From the NCBI GenBank assembly GCA_029204225.1, contig CM055093.1, positions 21,293,701 through 21,357,700 of the forward strand: 64,000 nucleotides of DNA, in the 5' to 3' direction. The stretch is from Diphasiastrum complanatum (lineage: Eukaryota > Streptophyta > Lycopodiopsida > Lycopodiales > Lycopodiaceae). A program made the position numbers and the translations under genes. Below the pieces are notes generated by a model. The model searched no databases. It was not told where the DNA came from and saw only the letters and a program-made list of their open reading frames with translations. Within the stretch, counting starts at the first letter, position 1. Every line of letters begins with the position of its first letter. Positions 10,540-37,859 of this stretch are shown one piece after another.

Positions 10540-11480
10540 TTGAGCTCACTAGCTCAAGCACTCGCTTCTCCTTTGTTGCCCCTTCTTTATCAAACGTCTC
10601 TTTGTGCGACTTCCCAAAAATGCATTCCTTATAGATGGATTCTTCTTTATATCCAAGCTAGAAAATCTTGTCGACATTTTGAATTTTTGAAGAAAGCTCA
10701 AGCTTTTGAAGTTGAAACATCCTAGGCATCTTATGCCACAAATCACTTTGAGATATTGACATTTATGCTAATCCATTTCGTTTTGTAACCACAATGTTGA
10801 ACTTTTATGCCTAATGTCTAGGCTTCTAGCAATAAAAGCATTTGCCCTTCTTCTTTTTGTCTAATGAGGATTCTTGATCATAATCATCTGCATTGGATTT
10901 CTTTGAAAAAAAATTGAGTTTGTGCTTCCCTTTGGCTAGTATTACTTGATCTTTTGATGATGGTTGTTGAGTTTTACCATTTCTCACCTCTATTCTTCTT
11001 GTAACAATATGTCATGAAGATCCTCGAATGTTAGTAGCCTCTCCCTTGATGCAATTCCACTTATAAACATTTGAAAAAACTTTGATAGACCACTCATTGG
11101 CATGTGAACTACCTTCCACATCTCTTATTAGCTCACCAATTGTAGTCAATTGGTCTCTCAATTCTTTGTTTCACGTGAAAATTATCCTATTCTTTCATTT
11201 TCTTCAATGCAAATACCAATCAATCTGGTCCTTCAAAATATTATCCATGAAGGATTTTCCAGTTGAAATTGTGCTTTGAGTGCTTCCCAAGCACCTGTCA
11301 CCATTATGACATCATTAATGTGGGCAACTACATTATCCTTCATATCCAAATTGATCAAGCATAGGGCCTTTTGAGCAATCTTGTCAAATGAGAGCATATC
11401 AACTAGAGGTGTGTTTGGGCATTGTTTCACCCTAGTAACATTGTCTTGTAGCTTCTTTTGCATCAGAATTCTTTTCATTT
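10540..11480 (-). pseudogene. Ty1/copia relic 3: gag and pre-integrase
   Basis: The minus strand encodes a Gag start (KMKRILMQKKL, then QKALCLINLDMKDNVVAHI and GAWEALKAQFQ, 11478-11270). A diverged zinc knuckle (KCFYC, then KP.H.A) lies at about 10800-10850. A pre-integrase block resembling DLWHKRLGH....C..CIFGKSHKETF with substitutions lies at about 10560-10745. Protease appears deleted between the last two. Stops and frameshifts make it inactive. No LTR was recognised. Confidence 0.7.
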
Positions 11481-11499
11481 TGAATTTTTGAATGTATAA

Positions 11500-12690
11500 T
11501 TGGACACCGCGTCCAATTTACTGGCTTCTCCAAGCACATGGAATGCTTTTTGGCGAGCTTTTCAGGGCGAGCTTTTTCGTCCTTGAAGCGAGCTTTTCTA
11601 GCTCCCATTCAAGACATCAAAAAATGGTACAACATAAGGAGCATAAGAAGACAACCATTAGTTGTAACAGGGAACTCTAGACCCAAGAGACCTACCTACC
11701 ATGATAGATATGGTTTCCACTACATAACCAAGGAGGGGCTTACTAACAATAAGAAGCTCCATGTTCATATGCACAGCATACTGAGCAAATAGGCCTCACC
11801 TATTCAGGAAGCCTACCTACTTGTAAATGCTACACTAGTGTCACTACTCCTAGCATGGAGAAATCCTGGAGGCCCAAGAAGAATACTTCTACCTGAGTCA
11901 TTAACTTTGGTTCCCAAGAGAGACGAGAAGTTGAATGAGACACATCTTCATAGCGATGACCTCATTTTATAAAGGTGCAGGAGATATGTCGGGATTTGTG
12001 CCAAGCCACATACAAATCAATTGGATGTAATGGAAAAGCACTTCTCCTCTGCTAATGACCTACCCTATAAAGATTACTAGGTGTATCAAGCAAAGAGCTG
12101 TAATAGCATTTCTGATACAATTCATCAAACAAAAATTCATATAGGACAACTGGGTATTATAAATATCTATTCAGAATAGCAACCCCAGAGAATAAATGTA
12201 CAAAAATACTTACTGTTAGAAAAATTGACTCACGCAACTTACATTCTCTTATACCATGTACATATTCTAATGTAGATATGCTACTCAGCATGCACTAATC
12301 AAGACTTGGATGAAATGTAAGTAGACTGAAGGTAAGTTTACAAGAAGGTGAATCACATGTAGATAAAGGTAAATTTGAACCTAGTTAAGGACATCTTCTT
12401 CAATATTACTTAATAGCTTGAGATAGTACTGGATCAGTCTGAAAGGTGGTGGAAAAAGCAAATCTTTCTCAGTAAGACAATAAGACAATAAGACAAACTC
12501 TTGCGCACGATGATTTTCAATACAAGACAATAATTAATTTAATAGTGTACCTTTTGCCATCAATTAGTGACTAATAACATCAAAACCACAAATTGGGTTG
12601 AAAGAGATATCCATGCAATACTGTTTTAAGATTGTTCAAAATACCATAAACTAAACAAAAGCAGTTGGCGGCTGGAAAGTCTCAAATTGG
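11500..12690. other. No recognisable gene
   Basis: Only short open frames (for example 11538-11792, plus) without motifs. A duplicated word GACAATAAGACAATAAGACAA near 12476-12496 is a minor slippage repeat (core AAGACAATAAGACAATAAGA). Nothing else was supportable. Confidence 0.5.
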
Positions 12691-12846
12691 TCCATGATGA
12701 TTTTTTTTAGCCTAACACTAATCACTCTCCATAGGCAACAAAAAAGTGTCAAACAAAAACTGTTCCAGCTCAATACATATTATTACACTTGGTGTGTAAT
12801 AGATGCTATGATTGCATGTTTAGAGCATGAATGGCGAGTTACAAAG

Positions 12847-14454
12847 TTACTTCGTTGCGCTAACACAAGATGCTGCGATAGTCTGGAGTTTGTGTTCAGT
12901 CACCACTATTCCCTTCGCACTCCAATCCAGGTTATACAAACTATGAAAGAATCCGGTTCCATTCGCAGGGTTGGCAATGATAGCCAATTTATATGCCTTG
13001 TTATTTATAGATTTTTCGATAGCCTACAAGCAAAAACTGTTAGTGTTTACCAATTACAGATTTTTCCACTGGAATATTGAAGGAGATTGTCACACCTATA
13101 CAGCGATGTCATGGCGTTCCTTACGTTCTTCTTCTGTCAAATGCTGCCCATCAATCACCGAGTCATGCTCATGTACCAATCTATCAAATTCATCCTGTGC
13201 AAAGACAACGATGTTAGTTTCGATGAATCAGTATCCCACCTCAAATATCTTGATCTTAAACCATTACAAAACATACCTTGAATACGAGCTGTGCAAGGAC
13301 ATCCATTGGCACATTGTACTAGGGTTTGTGGGATCCTTTTCTCTCTTTCTTTATCTCAACTTCCATCCAATTCCTGTCTTCGGCCGACAGGTGCTTTAGC
13401 AGGGTATGTTTGTCAGCTTGTCCAAAATTTTGCATCATATATATGTCATGTGACAATGTGTGCGGCACAAATACCCTGGTCAATCTGCAAACACCACAAG
13501 TTAGATTTACAAACCTCGTTAAAATAATTTACTCATCCACACTATTTAGCACAATGATTTACCTATTGATATTGTGGAGGGCCAATAAAAGCTCTCCTTC
13601 TTGTCCCTTGGAAACATCCAGAAATGAACAATCCACTCGAACATGCTTATCCTTGATGTTCGAAAAAACTGCACCAACAATGCAAAAAAGAAGGCGAAAC
13701 ATATGACAACAAACAAAAGCATTAGGAAAATTCATTTGACAGTAATAGACAAAAGCACAAGGAGGAAGACAAATGATCACTAACCCTCTCTTATTTTCTC
13801 CATCCAGGACTGGACTCTGTGGTTTCCGTCCCACACAATGAATTTTTTATTCGATAAGTGACTCCATTCATCACTTCTGAGTACTTCCTCTTCAAATCCA
13901 GCATTGATTGACCGCCATACAGGGCCCCACTCCTGCAAATCCAAGTCATTGACCTCCAATTCTGGTTCATTTGCCTTCTTGATTGACTCAAAAAATGTGC
14001 CTAACTCTTTCAGGTAGCCATTCATCCTAAATCCATATCCTAAATCCAAAATATTCTTTTGTACTAGCCGTATTGATTCGTTGACCACCAAATGACAAAG
14101 TGGTACTGGAGGGGGTGGAGTACTTTTGCAAACACGCAGTGAGGCAATTACATCCTGGAGAACGTCTGTTTGAATGACTTTTCCATAATGCCTTATCCCA
14201 TGATGCGATCGGGTGGGCTCAATGTTGCTTGTCTCATTGTCTTCTGCGATGTGCGAGGGATCTTCTGAGACATGCAAGGGGTCTACCTCGTCGCCCATAG
14301 CATCAACATCATCAATTTTTGGAATATGTTGTGTCATTTGAGAGGCATCCACATTGACATGGGCTGAAAAACCATCCACCGTCTCCTCACTCACCTGAGA
14401 GGAAGGGCAAGGATCCTGGCAAGTTGAGCGAAGGTTGTATCTAGACGCAGACAT
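12847..14454 (-). pseudogene. Five-exon gene with ParB-like DGNHR box, one internal stop
   Basis: Five exons join in phase on the minus strand: 13785-14454, 13563-13668, 13277-13484, 13102-13194 and 12847-13023, giving 417 codons plus a terminal TAA. Donors and acceptors are GT-AG throughout (G|GTTAGT, AG|GTAAAT, AAG|GTATGT, GCT|GTATAG). The start is the ATG giving MSASRYNLRS. Exon 1 ends with KKFIVWDGNHRVQSW; DGNHR resembles box II of the ParB/sulfiredoxin fold (typically GxxRxxA), which would imply a nucleotide-dependent or nuclease-like domain. Exon 2 continues with VRVDCSFLDV and ALHNIN. Exon 3 contains an in-frame TAG at 13319-13321, after which the frame continues sensibly (NVPMDVLAQLVFK). 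It is therefore a recently broken gene, or has a readthrough or sequencing error. Function is unknown; the ParB link rests on one motif. Confidence 0.6.
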
Positions 14455-14519
14455 ATATGCAATGAGACATGCCAATCATTAAAGCACTTGGCGATCAATT
14501 CATCATAAACCTTGAGCAA

Positions 14520-16406
14520 TGCAAAAACAATTCACCTTAAAATCTATGATATGGTTCAAATCTATGACACAACAAACAAAGTTTACTCATCCGTTGTAGG
14601 AAGTGATTGTGCAAGGTTCAAATCTGCAAGCAGTAGCCTTAGTCAGATCGCCTCTTTGGTTGCATTGGTGATAGCTATATATTCGGATTCCGTTGATGAT
14701 AATGCAACTGAGGTCTGCTTCTGGCTGTTCCATGAGATAGGGCCTTGGTTGTATAAGAATACAAATCCAGAAGTTGATTTTCTGGTGTCGACATCTCCTG
14801 CCCAATCCGCATCTGTGTAGGCTTGAAGGATGTTGGCAGTGTGGCTGCCTCCATAGCAGATGCTGAGAGTTTTTGTTGCTTGGATGTACTTCATGACCTT
14901 TGGTAGTGCCTTCCAATGAGTTAAGTCTGGATTTGATAGGAACTGGCTGAGTGAATTGATCGAATATGCAAGGTCTGGTTGCGTGCAGATCATTGCGTAC
15001 ATCAGTGAGCCGATGACAGATTGAGGGTACCGCTTCATCTCCTCCTTTTCTGCCTCAGTTTGAGGAGACTGTTTCTTTGATAGCTCCAGGGTCGAGTGGA
15101 AAGTCACTTGGTTTGCAGTTGGCCATTCCATACTTTTCTAGCACGTTGTTGAGATATCGTTGCCGACTGATAAAGATCAGTCTGTTGGGTCGATCTTGTT
15201 GAATTTGAATTCCAAGACAATAGTGGGCTGGACCCATGTCAATCATCTTGTATTCTTGAGCCAGCATGCATTTTGTATCCTTCATCAGATTCAGATTATT
15301 ATTGAATAAGAGTGTATCATCTACGTAGAGAGTGATGATGATGAAGTAATCTGATACAGACTTGAAGTAGACATTCGAGTTTCTTGAGTTTGGAATAAAA
15401 CCATTCTCTATCAGAAATGCATTGATCTTCTGGAACTAGACTCTGGGTGAAGCCTGTAGAGCGCCTTGTGGATTTTGCATACAAGGTGTTGTTGCTTGTT
15501 GTTGAGTTTGTATCCCTCTGGATGTGTCATATAGATTTCCTCTTCGATGGTTCCATTGAGGAAAGCGGTCTGGACATCCATCTGGTGGACTTCAAGACCT
15601 GTTGCGGCTGCAAAGGAGAGGAGTAGGCGGATCGAAGCATGTTTGACAACTGGGTTGAAGGTTTCTGAATAATCCAGATCAGGAATCTGGAAAAAGCCTT
15701 TGGTGACTAGCCTGTCCTTGTAACGATTTAGTCTTCCTTTAGCGTCGTACTTTGCCTTGAATATCCATTCGCATGGAATTGGTTTATGGTCCTTTGGCAG
15801 CTCAGTGAGTGTCCATGTTTGATTCTCCATAAGAAAATCGAATTTGGTGTCCATCACTGCATTCCACTGGTCAGCATCAGTAGTAGACATTGCCTCAGAG
15901 ACGGTGGTTGGTTCCTGCACAAAGTAGCAGGCCGGATCATCCATAAATCTGGGCGGAGGCTGTCTGGACCTGTTCAACCTTCTGGGTTGAACTTCGGTCC
16001 TCTGATGTGGGTTGACTCGTTGAGGTTCTGAATCATTGTCTGAGTCATCATTGTTATTCAGCAGTTGAATCCCTAGATCAGAATTGTCTGTTTGTTCGAT
16101 CCTTGGGTCGGAATTATCAACAACTTTCCCTTTGTGGTCGATGAACTGGTCTTCCACAAAAATGACATCTCTACTGGTGAATGCCTTATCGGTATCCAAA
16201 TTGTAGAGCTTGTATGCCTTGTGATTTGGGAAATAGCCAATGAAAATCGTTTTTCTGCCTTTGTCATCTAGCTTTCTTCTTAGATCCTCAGGGGTCTGTG
16301 TGAAAGCGATGCATCCAAACACTTGAATATGTTTGAGTGATGGTTTTGATCCTGTCTGAAGTGGCCAGTCTTGGGTGTCTGTTGAGGGTTTCGTAATTGT
16401 CTCCAT
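14520..16406 (-). pseudogene. Ty1/copia relic 4: integrase tail, RT, RNase H
   Basis: The longest copia pol remnant here. The integrase C-terminal block (GYFPNHKAYKLYNL, SRDVIFVEDQF) lies near 16145-16235. RT begins near 15850 with NQTWTLTELP and WIFKAKYDAKGRLNRYKDRL, continues with HQMDVQTAFLNG, and has the catalytic YVDD near 15315. The RT thumb follows (HYCLGIQIQQ), then RNase H with YTDADWAGDVDTRKSTSG and STESEYIAI near 14660-14820. Frames break near 15430, 15285, 15060 and 14640. The 5' end is truncated exactly at the foldback cluster at 16400. No LTR is evident on the 3' side. The element is inactive. Confidence 0.88.
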
Positions 16407-16700
16407 AAAATTTAAAATATATTTTTTTATGGAAGACTGAGGGTATTAATGGGGGGCCCCATAAAAAAAAAATTTATGGGGGGGGGGGGCCATTCGCCGC
16501 GCCCTCCATAAAAAATAATTATTTAATTTTAATTCATTATTTATTATTTTCTTTTGAAATTTTTCTTTTGAATTTTTTTTTTATGGGAGGGGGGGGCATC
16601 CGCCGCGGCGGATGGACCCCCATCCGCCGTAGCAGATGGGCCTGCGGATGGACCCCCATCCGCCGTAGCAGATGGGCCTTCCATACAAAAAGTATTTAAT
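16400..16700. repeat. Foldback/MITE-like palindrome cluster with G/C runs
   Basis: Several nested inverted repeats built on CCATAAA/TTTATGG: CTCCATAAAA to TTTTTATGGAAG (16401-16433), CCCCATAAA to TTTATGGGG (16457-16482), and CCCTCCATAAAAAA to TTTTTTATGGGAGGGG (16502-16592). A 36-bp direct duplication carrying CCCCCATCCGCCGTAGCAGA starts at 16611 and 16647. The right edge reads CCTTCCATACAAAAAG, complementary to the left edge. It truncates copia relic 4. No transposase is present, so it would be non-autonomous. Confidence 0.5.
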
Positions 16701-17640
16701 GGTGGGCCTTTTCAACTATTTTTGGACATTCTCAAGTCCATTTACAAAAGTGGATTTTAGGAAAGTCCAAAATTAATTGAGACAGTGTTCCTAGTAATCA
16801 CCCTTTAAGTCCCTTATGGCTACTTATCATTAATAGAATACTTTTGGAGGGTTTAATACATTACGATCTTAAACACTTTCTTGGTTACTCAAAATGTAGT
16901 CATTTGCTCTTCATATGTCAACACTTTAAAAGTTTGTTCTTCCATTTGTCTAACCCTTTTGGGTAGTAGAGAATCCATAAAAATCATAATGTTTGGTTAG
17001 AAGTGATTGAGGAAACTTGATGATTTTGGATAAAGTCCAATAAATGTTCACAATTAATAATAATAATAGTAACTTAACCTACGCCTCTTGGAACCTTTGA
17101 CTTCATGACACTATACACTAAATTTAGTTTCATATTGAAAAGCTACTTCTTAGCAACAAACTAAAGAAACTCACAAAGCTTTCAAAGTTAGAAATAAATC
17201 GTGCATTTTGAGTTTTCTTGGTTCATAAACAAAAATGAAAAATGTCAATTTAGAGAGTAAAATATTTACTAGATTCTTTGAAATCTATGATGGTTATTCA
17301 TGGTTGCACTTACTTTGAATGGTTTGCATATTTAACCAAGTGATTAGTTATTCTCCCAAAAGATAAGTATTCCCATGCTAGTTATTGTGTCATTCATCTA
17401 GCAAGCTTTTAGCTTTTCTCTTATGAATTTAACATATGCAAGGATTAGTATCTCTTGGTGCTTGTCTCATCTTATTTATTGCATAAGCTAAGCCACATTA
17501 GAGAATGTACTTGACATATATTTTTAGTTTTCACAACTTTATGTATAAAGACTCTTAACATCTTAATGGAGGGAAATATATCCCATAAACTCATGTGCGC
17601 TCAATCGTACACAAGTCATGTCTGTAGAAGCAAGGTTTTT
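16700..17640. other. No recognisable gene
   Basis: AT-rich sequence with no long ORF and no motif recognised on either strand. The 5' part of the Penelope-like fragment that follows could extend into it, but no domain is readable. Confidence 0.45.
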
Positions 17641-18010
17641 TTTTTTCTATAAGTCAAAACGAGGTCACATTTACGGGTTAACATGATGGATAGAAGTGTG
17701 GAGCTAATCCAATAACATTAACATTTCACATGCCTCATATATTTGCATATGTTTATGGTTTTGATAACATGGAGCGATTACTTCTCAATTATATAAGTTT
17801 TATCAGAGATGCCTTTGAAAATAGGTTAGAAGATCTATTGCTTGTTGTCCATAATGGTTACTTGTTAAAGAAAATCATGAAAGAAGTTCAAGTTGTTCTA
17901 GCCTCTAATAATTTTGTCTTATATACTTTAGGTTTTGGTATGTTCATATATTAATCATAAAATTCCAAAAAGTTTGGAGCAACAACCAATTTGTTTCTAG
18001 TATTTAATAT
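17640..18010 (+). pseudogene. Penelope-like element, C-terminal fragment
   Basis: The plus-strand frame 17730-17954 (MPHIFAYVYG..., GYLLKKIMKEVQVVL, then LGFGMFIY) aligns with the C terminus of the intact element at 30384-33599 (MPHISSN..., GYTFKKIMRKVRTVL, then SAYGMFKMINHRI). After a one-base frame change it continues INHKIPKSLEQQPICF and a stop, against INHRIQKSGELRSPLCF and a stop in the intact copy. The same TTTGTTTCTAGTATTT overlaps and follows both stop codons. It is an old 5'-truncated copy of the same family. Confidence 0.75.
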
Positions 18011-19020
18011 ATTTTATATTTCTCTTTACTCTTGTTTATGATTTAAGGTCCATGAAGTTGCTTTTCGTTTCTTGTTCATTAATTTTATTCTTGAATTTTT
18101 TTTGTTGGTTGTCATTTGCTTCTTGGTCAATAATGTAAAATCCCCTCCAAACTTAGTTAGCAAGTTATGGTCGCAAAGTCATAATAACCTTAACTGAGAC
18201 AATAGCTCATTTTCGTGAATCTCCTTGGACAACTTTCGTGAGCACCCTTTGCTCCTTCACCGTGCTAATGCATGGTAGTGCATGACAACAATTCACACAA
18301 TCAAGGTCATTTGCCTCGAATCTTGCCTCCAACTTGAACTAAGAATACATGCAAGTACTCATGAAACTGAAGCATGGTTCTTTCAAATATGTAAGCTCTT
18401 CGAAAGTTGAAAATCGAGATGGTGGGCCCAAAGTATGTAAGTAGTAATAGATATAAGTTTCACCTACAAATAACAATATGACAAAAATGTTCACATGTAT
18501 TGTTGTGAAGACGATATGTTTTTATAAAACCACAATGCATAATAGAGGGCACATGCATGCCAATGATGACTCATTGTGGCCACCCATCTACTAGATAAAG
18601 AACTATGCCAAATATATTGGCCACAATAAAAAAACCTATGTTAGTACAAGATACAATTTGTCCAAAATCCATACTCTTAGATTTCTAAGGGTTGATCTCT
18701 ATGGAGTTTTGTTTTAGAACAAAAATATGGGTTGTAAGGAAGAGAGGAGCTTTTTCAAAAGGCTTGTTAATTCACAATGATGCTAAGGGTTTTGGAGAAA
18801 AAAAAATCCTAAAACTTATGTGACCAATAATGTGCTGGTTGGGCTAGTCATTGACTAATATACCACATGGAAAACATTTGTCCCATAAGTAAATAAAAAA
18901 ACTAGACCAACGATTTTGTATAACTTGCTACAAAGGGAAAGTCAATACCATTCAGAAGATGCGGGATCATATATTCCATGGAGAAATTATGGTTTTGATA
19001 TGAGCAACGAATATAAATAT
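18010..19020. other. No recognisable gene
   Basis: AT-rich sequence between the Penelope-like fragment and the GA array. Nothing supportable was seen. Confidence 0.45.
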
Positions 19021-19215
<195 letters not shown>

Positions 19216-19743
19216 TCTTGTCAAGTGTAACACATTTCTTGATAAGGTATTAGCCTTTCTAAAGGATAAAATCTTGAATACACATGATTGATTTTAGGTA
19301 ATATCATACTTGAAAGCTATGCGCTGAATGTAGCATAAATATGCAATAATGCACAAATTTACAAATTATTCTAAACATAGATTAATACATCCCTTTACAA
19401 CTAGAAAGGGTATGTGACATCTATAAAAACCTTCTATGCACTAATCTTAAGGATGGATGGAAGGTTTGTCTATCAACTTATAGTTTTTTGATATCAATTA
19501 GCACTACAAACTAAATTATCTACATAACGCTACAATATATCTTGAAGAAAAGATTAAAATAAGTTTCTCCCAAGTATATAGTAAGCACTACAATGCGTGT
19601 ATGACACCTACTAGCTTCTAGACAAGCATATAATCCTAAAAACATAAGCTCTTTTTGTAAAATATGCCAATACAATGGAAATTTGACTCCCTTGTAACCT
19701 TTTCTTTGTATCTTAGAACCTTTATAATTTGCATGCTTGCCCT

Positions 19744-36635
<16,892 letters not shown>

Positions 36636-36824
36636 TCTCAAGGCTTTTGTGCTCTTCCTACCCAACAGCAAAAAATGAGCCGAATTCTCTATATCTTGTA
36701 GCTATTTGACGGATTTTAATGATTTGTATTTATACAATAAGATGTAGTGTATTCACCTCTGCAAAACCAAAAGCATGTGTAGATTTGCAATCCAAAAGCA
36801 GGTGTAGATTTGCTATCCAGAAAT

Positions 36825-36826
<2 letters not shown>

Positions 36827-36862
<36 letters not shown>
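36827..36862. repeat. (AG)18 tract upstream of the ferredoxin-lactamase start
   Basis: An AG dinucleotide tract about 190 bp 5' of the ATG at 36635; on the gene strand it reads CT. In plants CT/GA tracts are frequent in 5' leaders and core promoters, so it may lie in the leader or promoter. This is positional inference only. Confidence 0.9.
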
Positions 36863-36864
<2 letters not shown>

Positions 36865-36869
36865 CCTCC

Positions 36870-37855
36870 AACAAAAACCCAAGATGGAGTGGAGTGTGTT
36901 GGAAGAAACTTAGATAGCCCAATTGACTTGTGTCTATGACCATCTAATGATTTCCCTTTTTTTTTTATGTTTTTTAAGGACAGAATATGTGTGTGGATAT
37001 TAAATCAAGGGACACCAAATAGAACCTGCACATTTTTTTGAAATGTGCATGAACCATTCTCAAATTGAGCAAAATGGGCCATGAGGCGTTGTTTTTGCAC
37101 ATTTACTTATTTGTACTGAATTTGTGCATGTGGAGCATGCATTTTGCATGCATAATGTCTTTGTTGGAAATTGGAAACAAATTTGCATGTGTAATGGAGT
37201 AAAATTAGGGCTTGAGTACCTAATTTTTTTTTTGCAAAATGGACCATTTGTAGGCCCTTTTCTACACCTCCTTGTGTGTTGAGTTTCAGAGGATTGGAAA
37301 GGGTTGTTGACCTAACATCAAGTGAGTAATTGTTGTAGTATGAGCTTTGATCCAATGAGGAGAGGGTAGAAAAGATAAGAAAGGGAAGGAATTTAGGCAA
37401 CTAAGGGTGTCCTTAGTGTGGGATCTAAAAGTGGAATGATGCCTAATTCTTGAAGCTTGCTCATTCTTGGTTACTTTTGAGTGGCTGAGAAATATATTTT
37501 GGTGTTTGGCTTGCTTTTTCTTTTTTCTAGATATCATTGGCTTTAGATCTTCTCCACTTGGTGTTGATCTTCCCAAGGGAGGTGCATGATGGAAGAGAAA
37601 TTCTACCTATGGATTTTAATTATCATTTCTTTGGTTTCAAGGATTTACTAAAATTGAACCAAATATTGGAACATTTCATATGTCCAAGTGTGATAGGGAA
37701 GGGATTTGCCCTTTGCATTCTTATAGTATCTCCATCTCGCATCCAACAGACCTATCTATAACTCATACAGAGTTATCATCTCCCAAGTTATTGCACGTAT
37801 TGTTGTAATGATCAAAGGACTTTTATGTTAGAAGATCAGGAGCTTCCTCTTCTTC
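36870..37855. other. Intergenic, nothing recognised
   Basis: AT-rich sequence. Short frames at 37107-37400 and 37286-37576 have no motifs. Confidence 0.45.
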
Positions 37856-37859
37856 AAAT

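Noticed and set aside
13305-13346. Treating the in-frame TAG in the DGNHR locus as part of a small intron
   Set aside because: The only GT...AG pair that removes it would give a 42-bp intron, shorter than plant introns usually allow.
15786-16031. Antisense ORF over copia relic 4
   Set aside because: Shadow of the RT/integrase coding strand.
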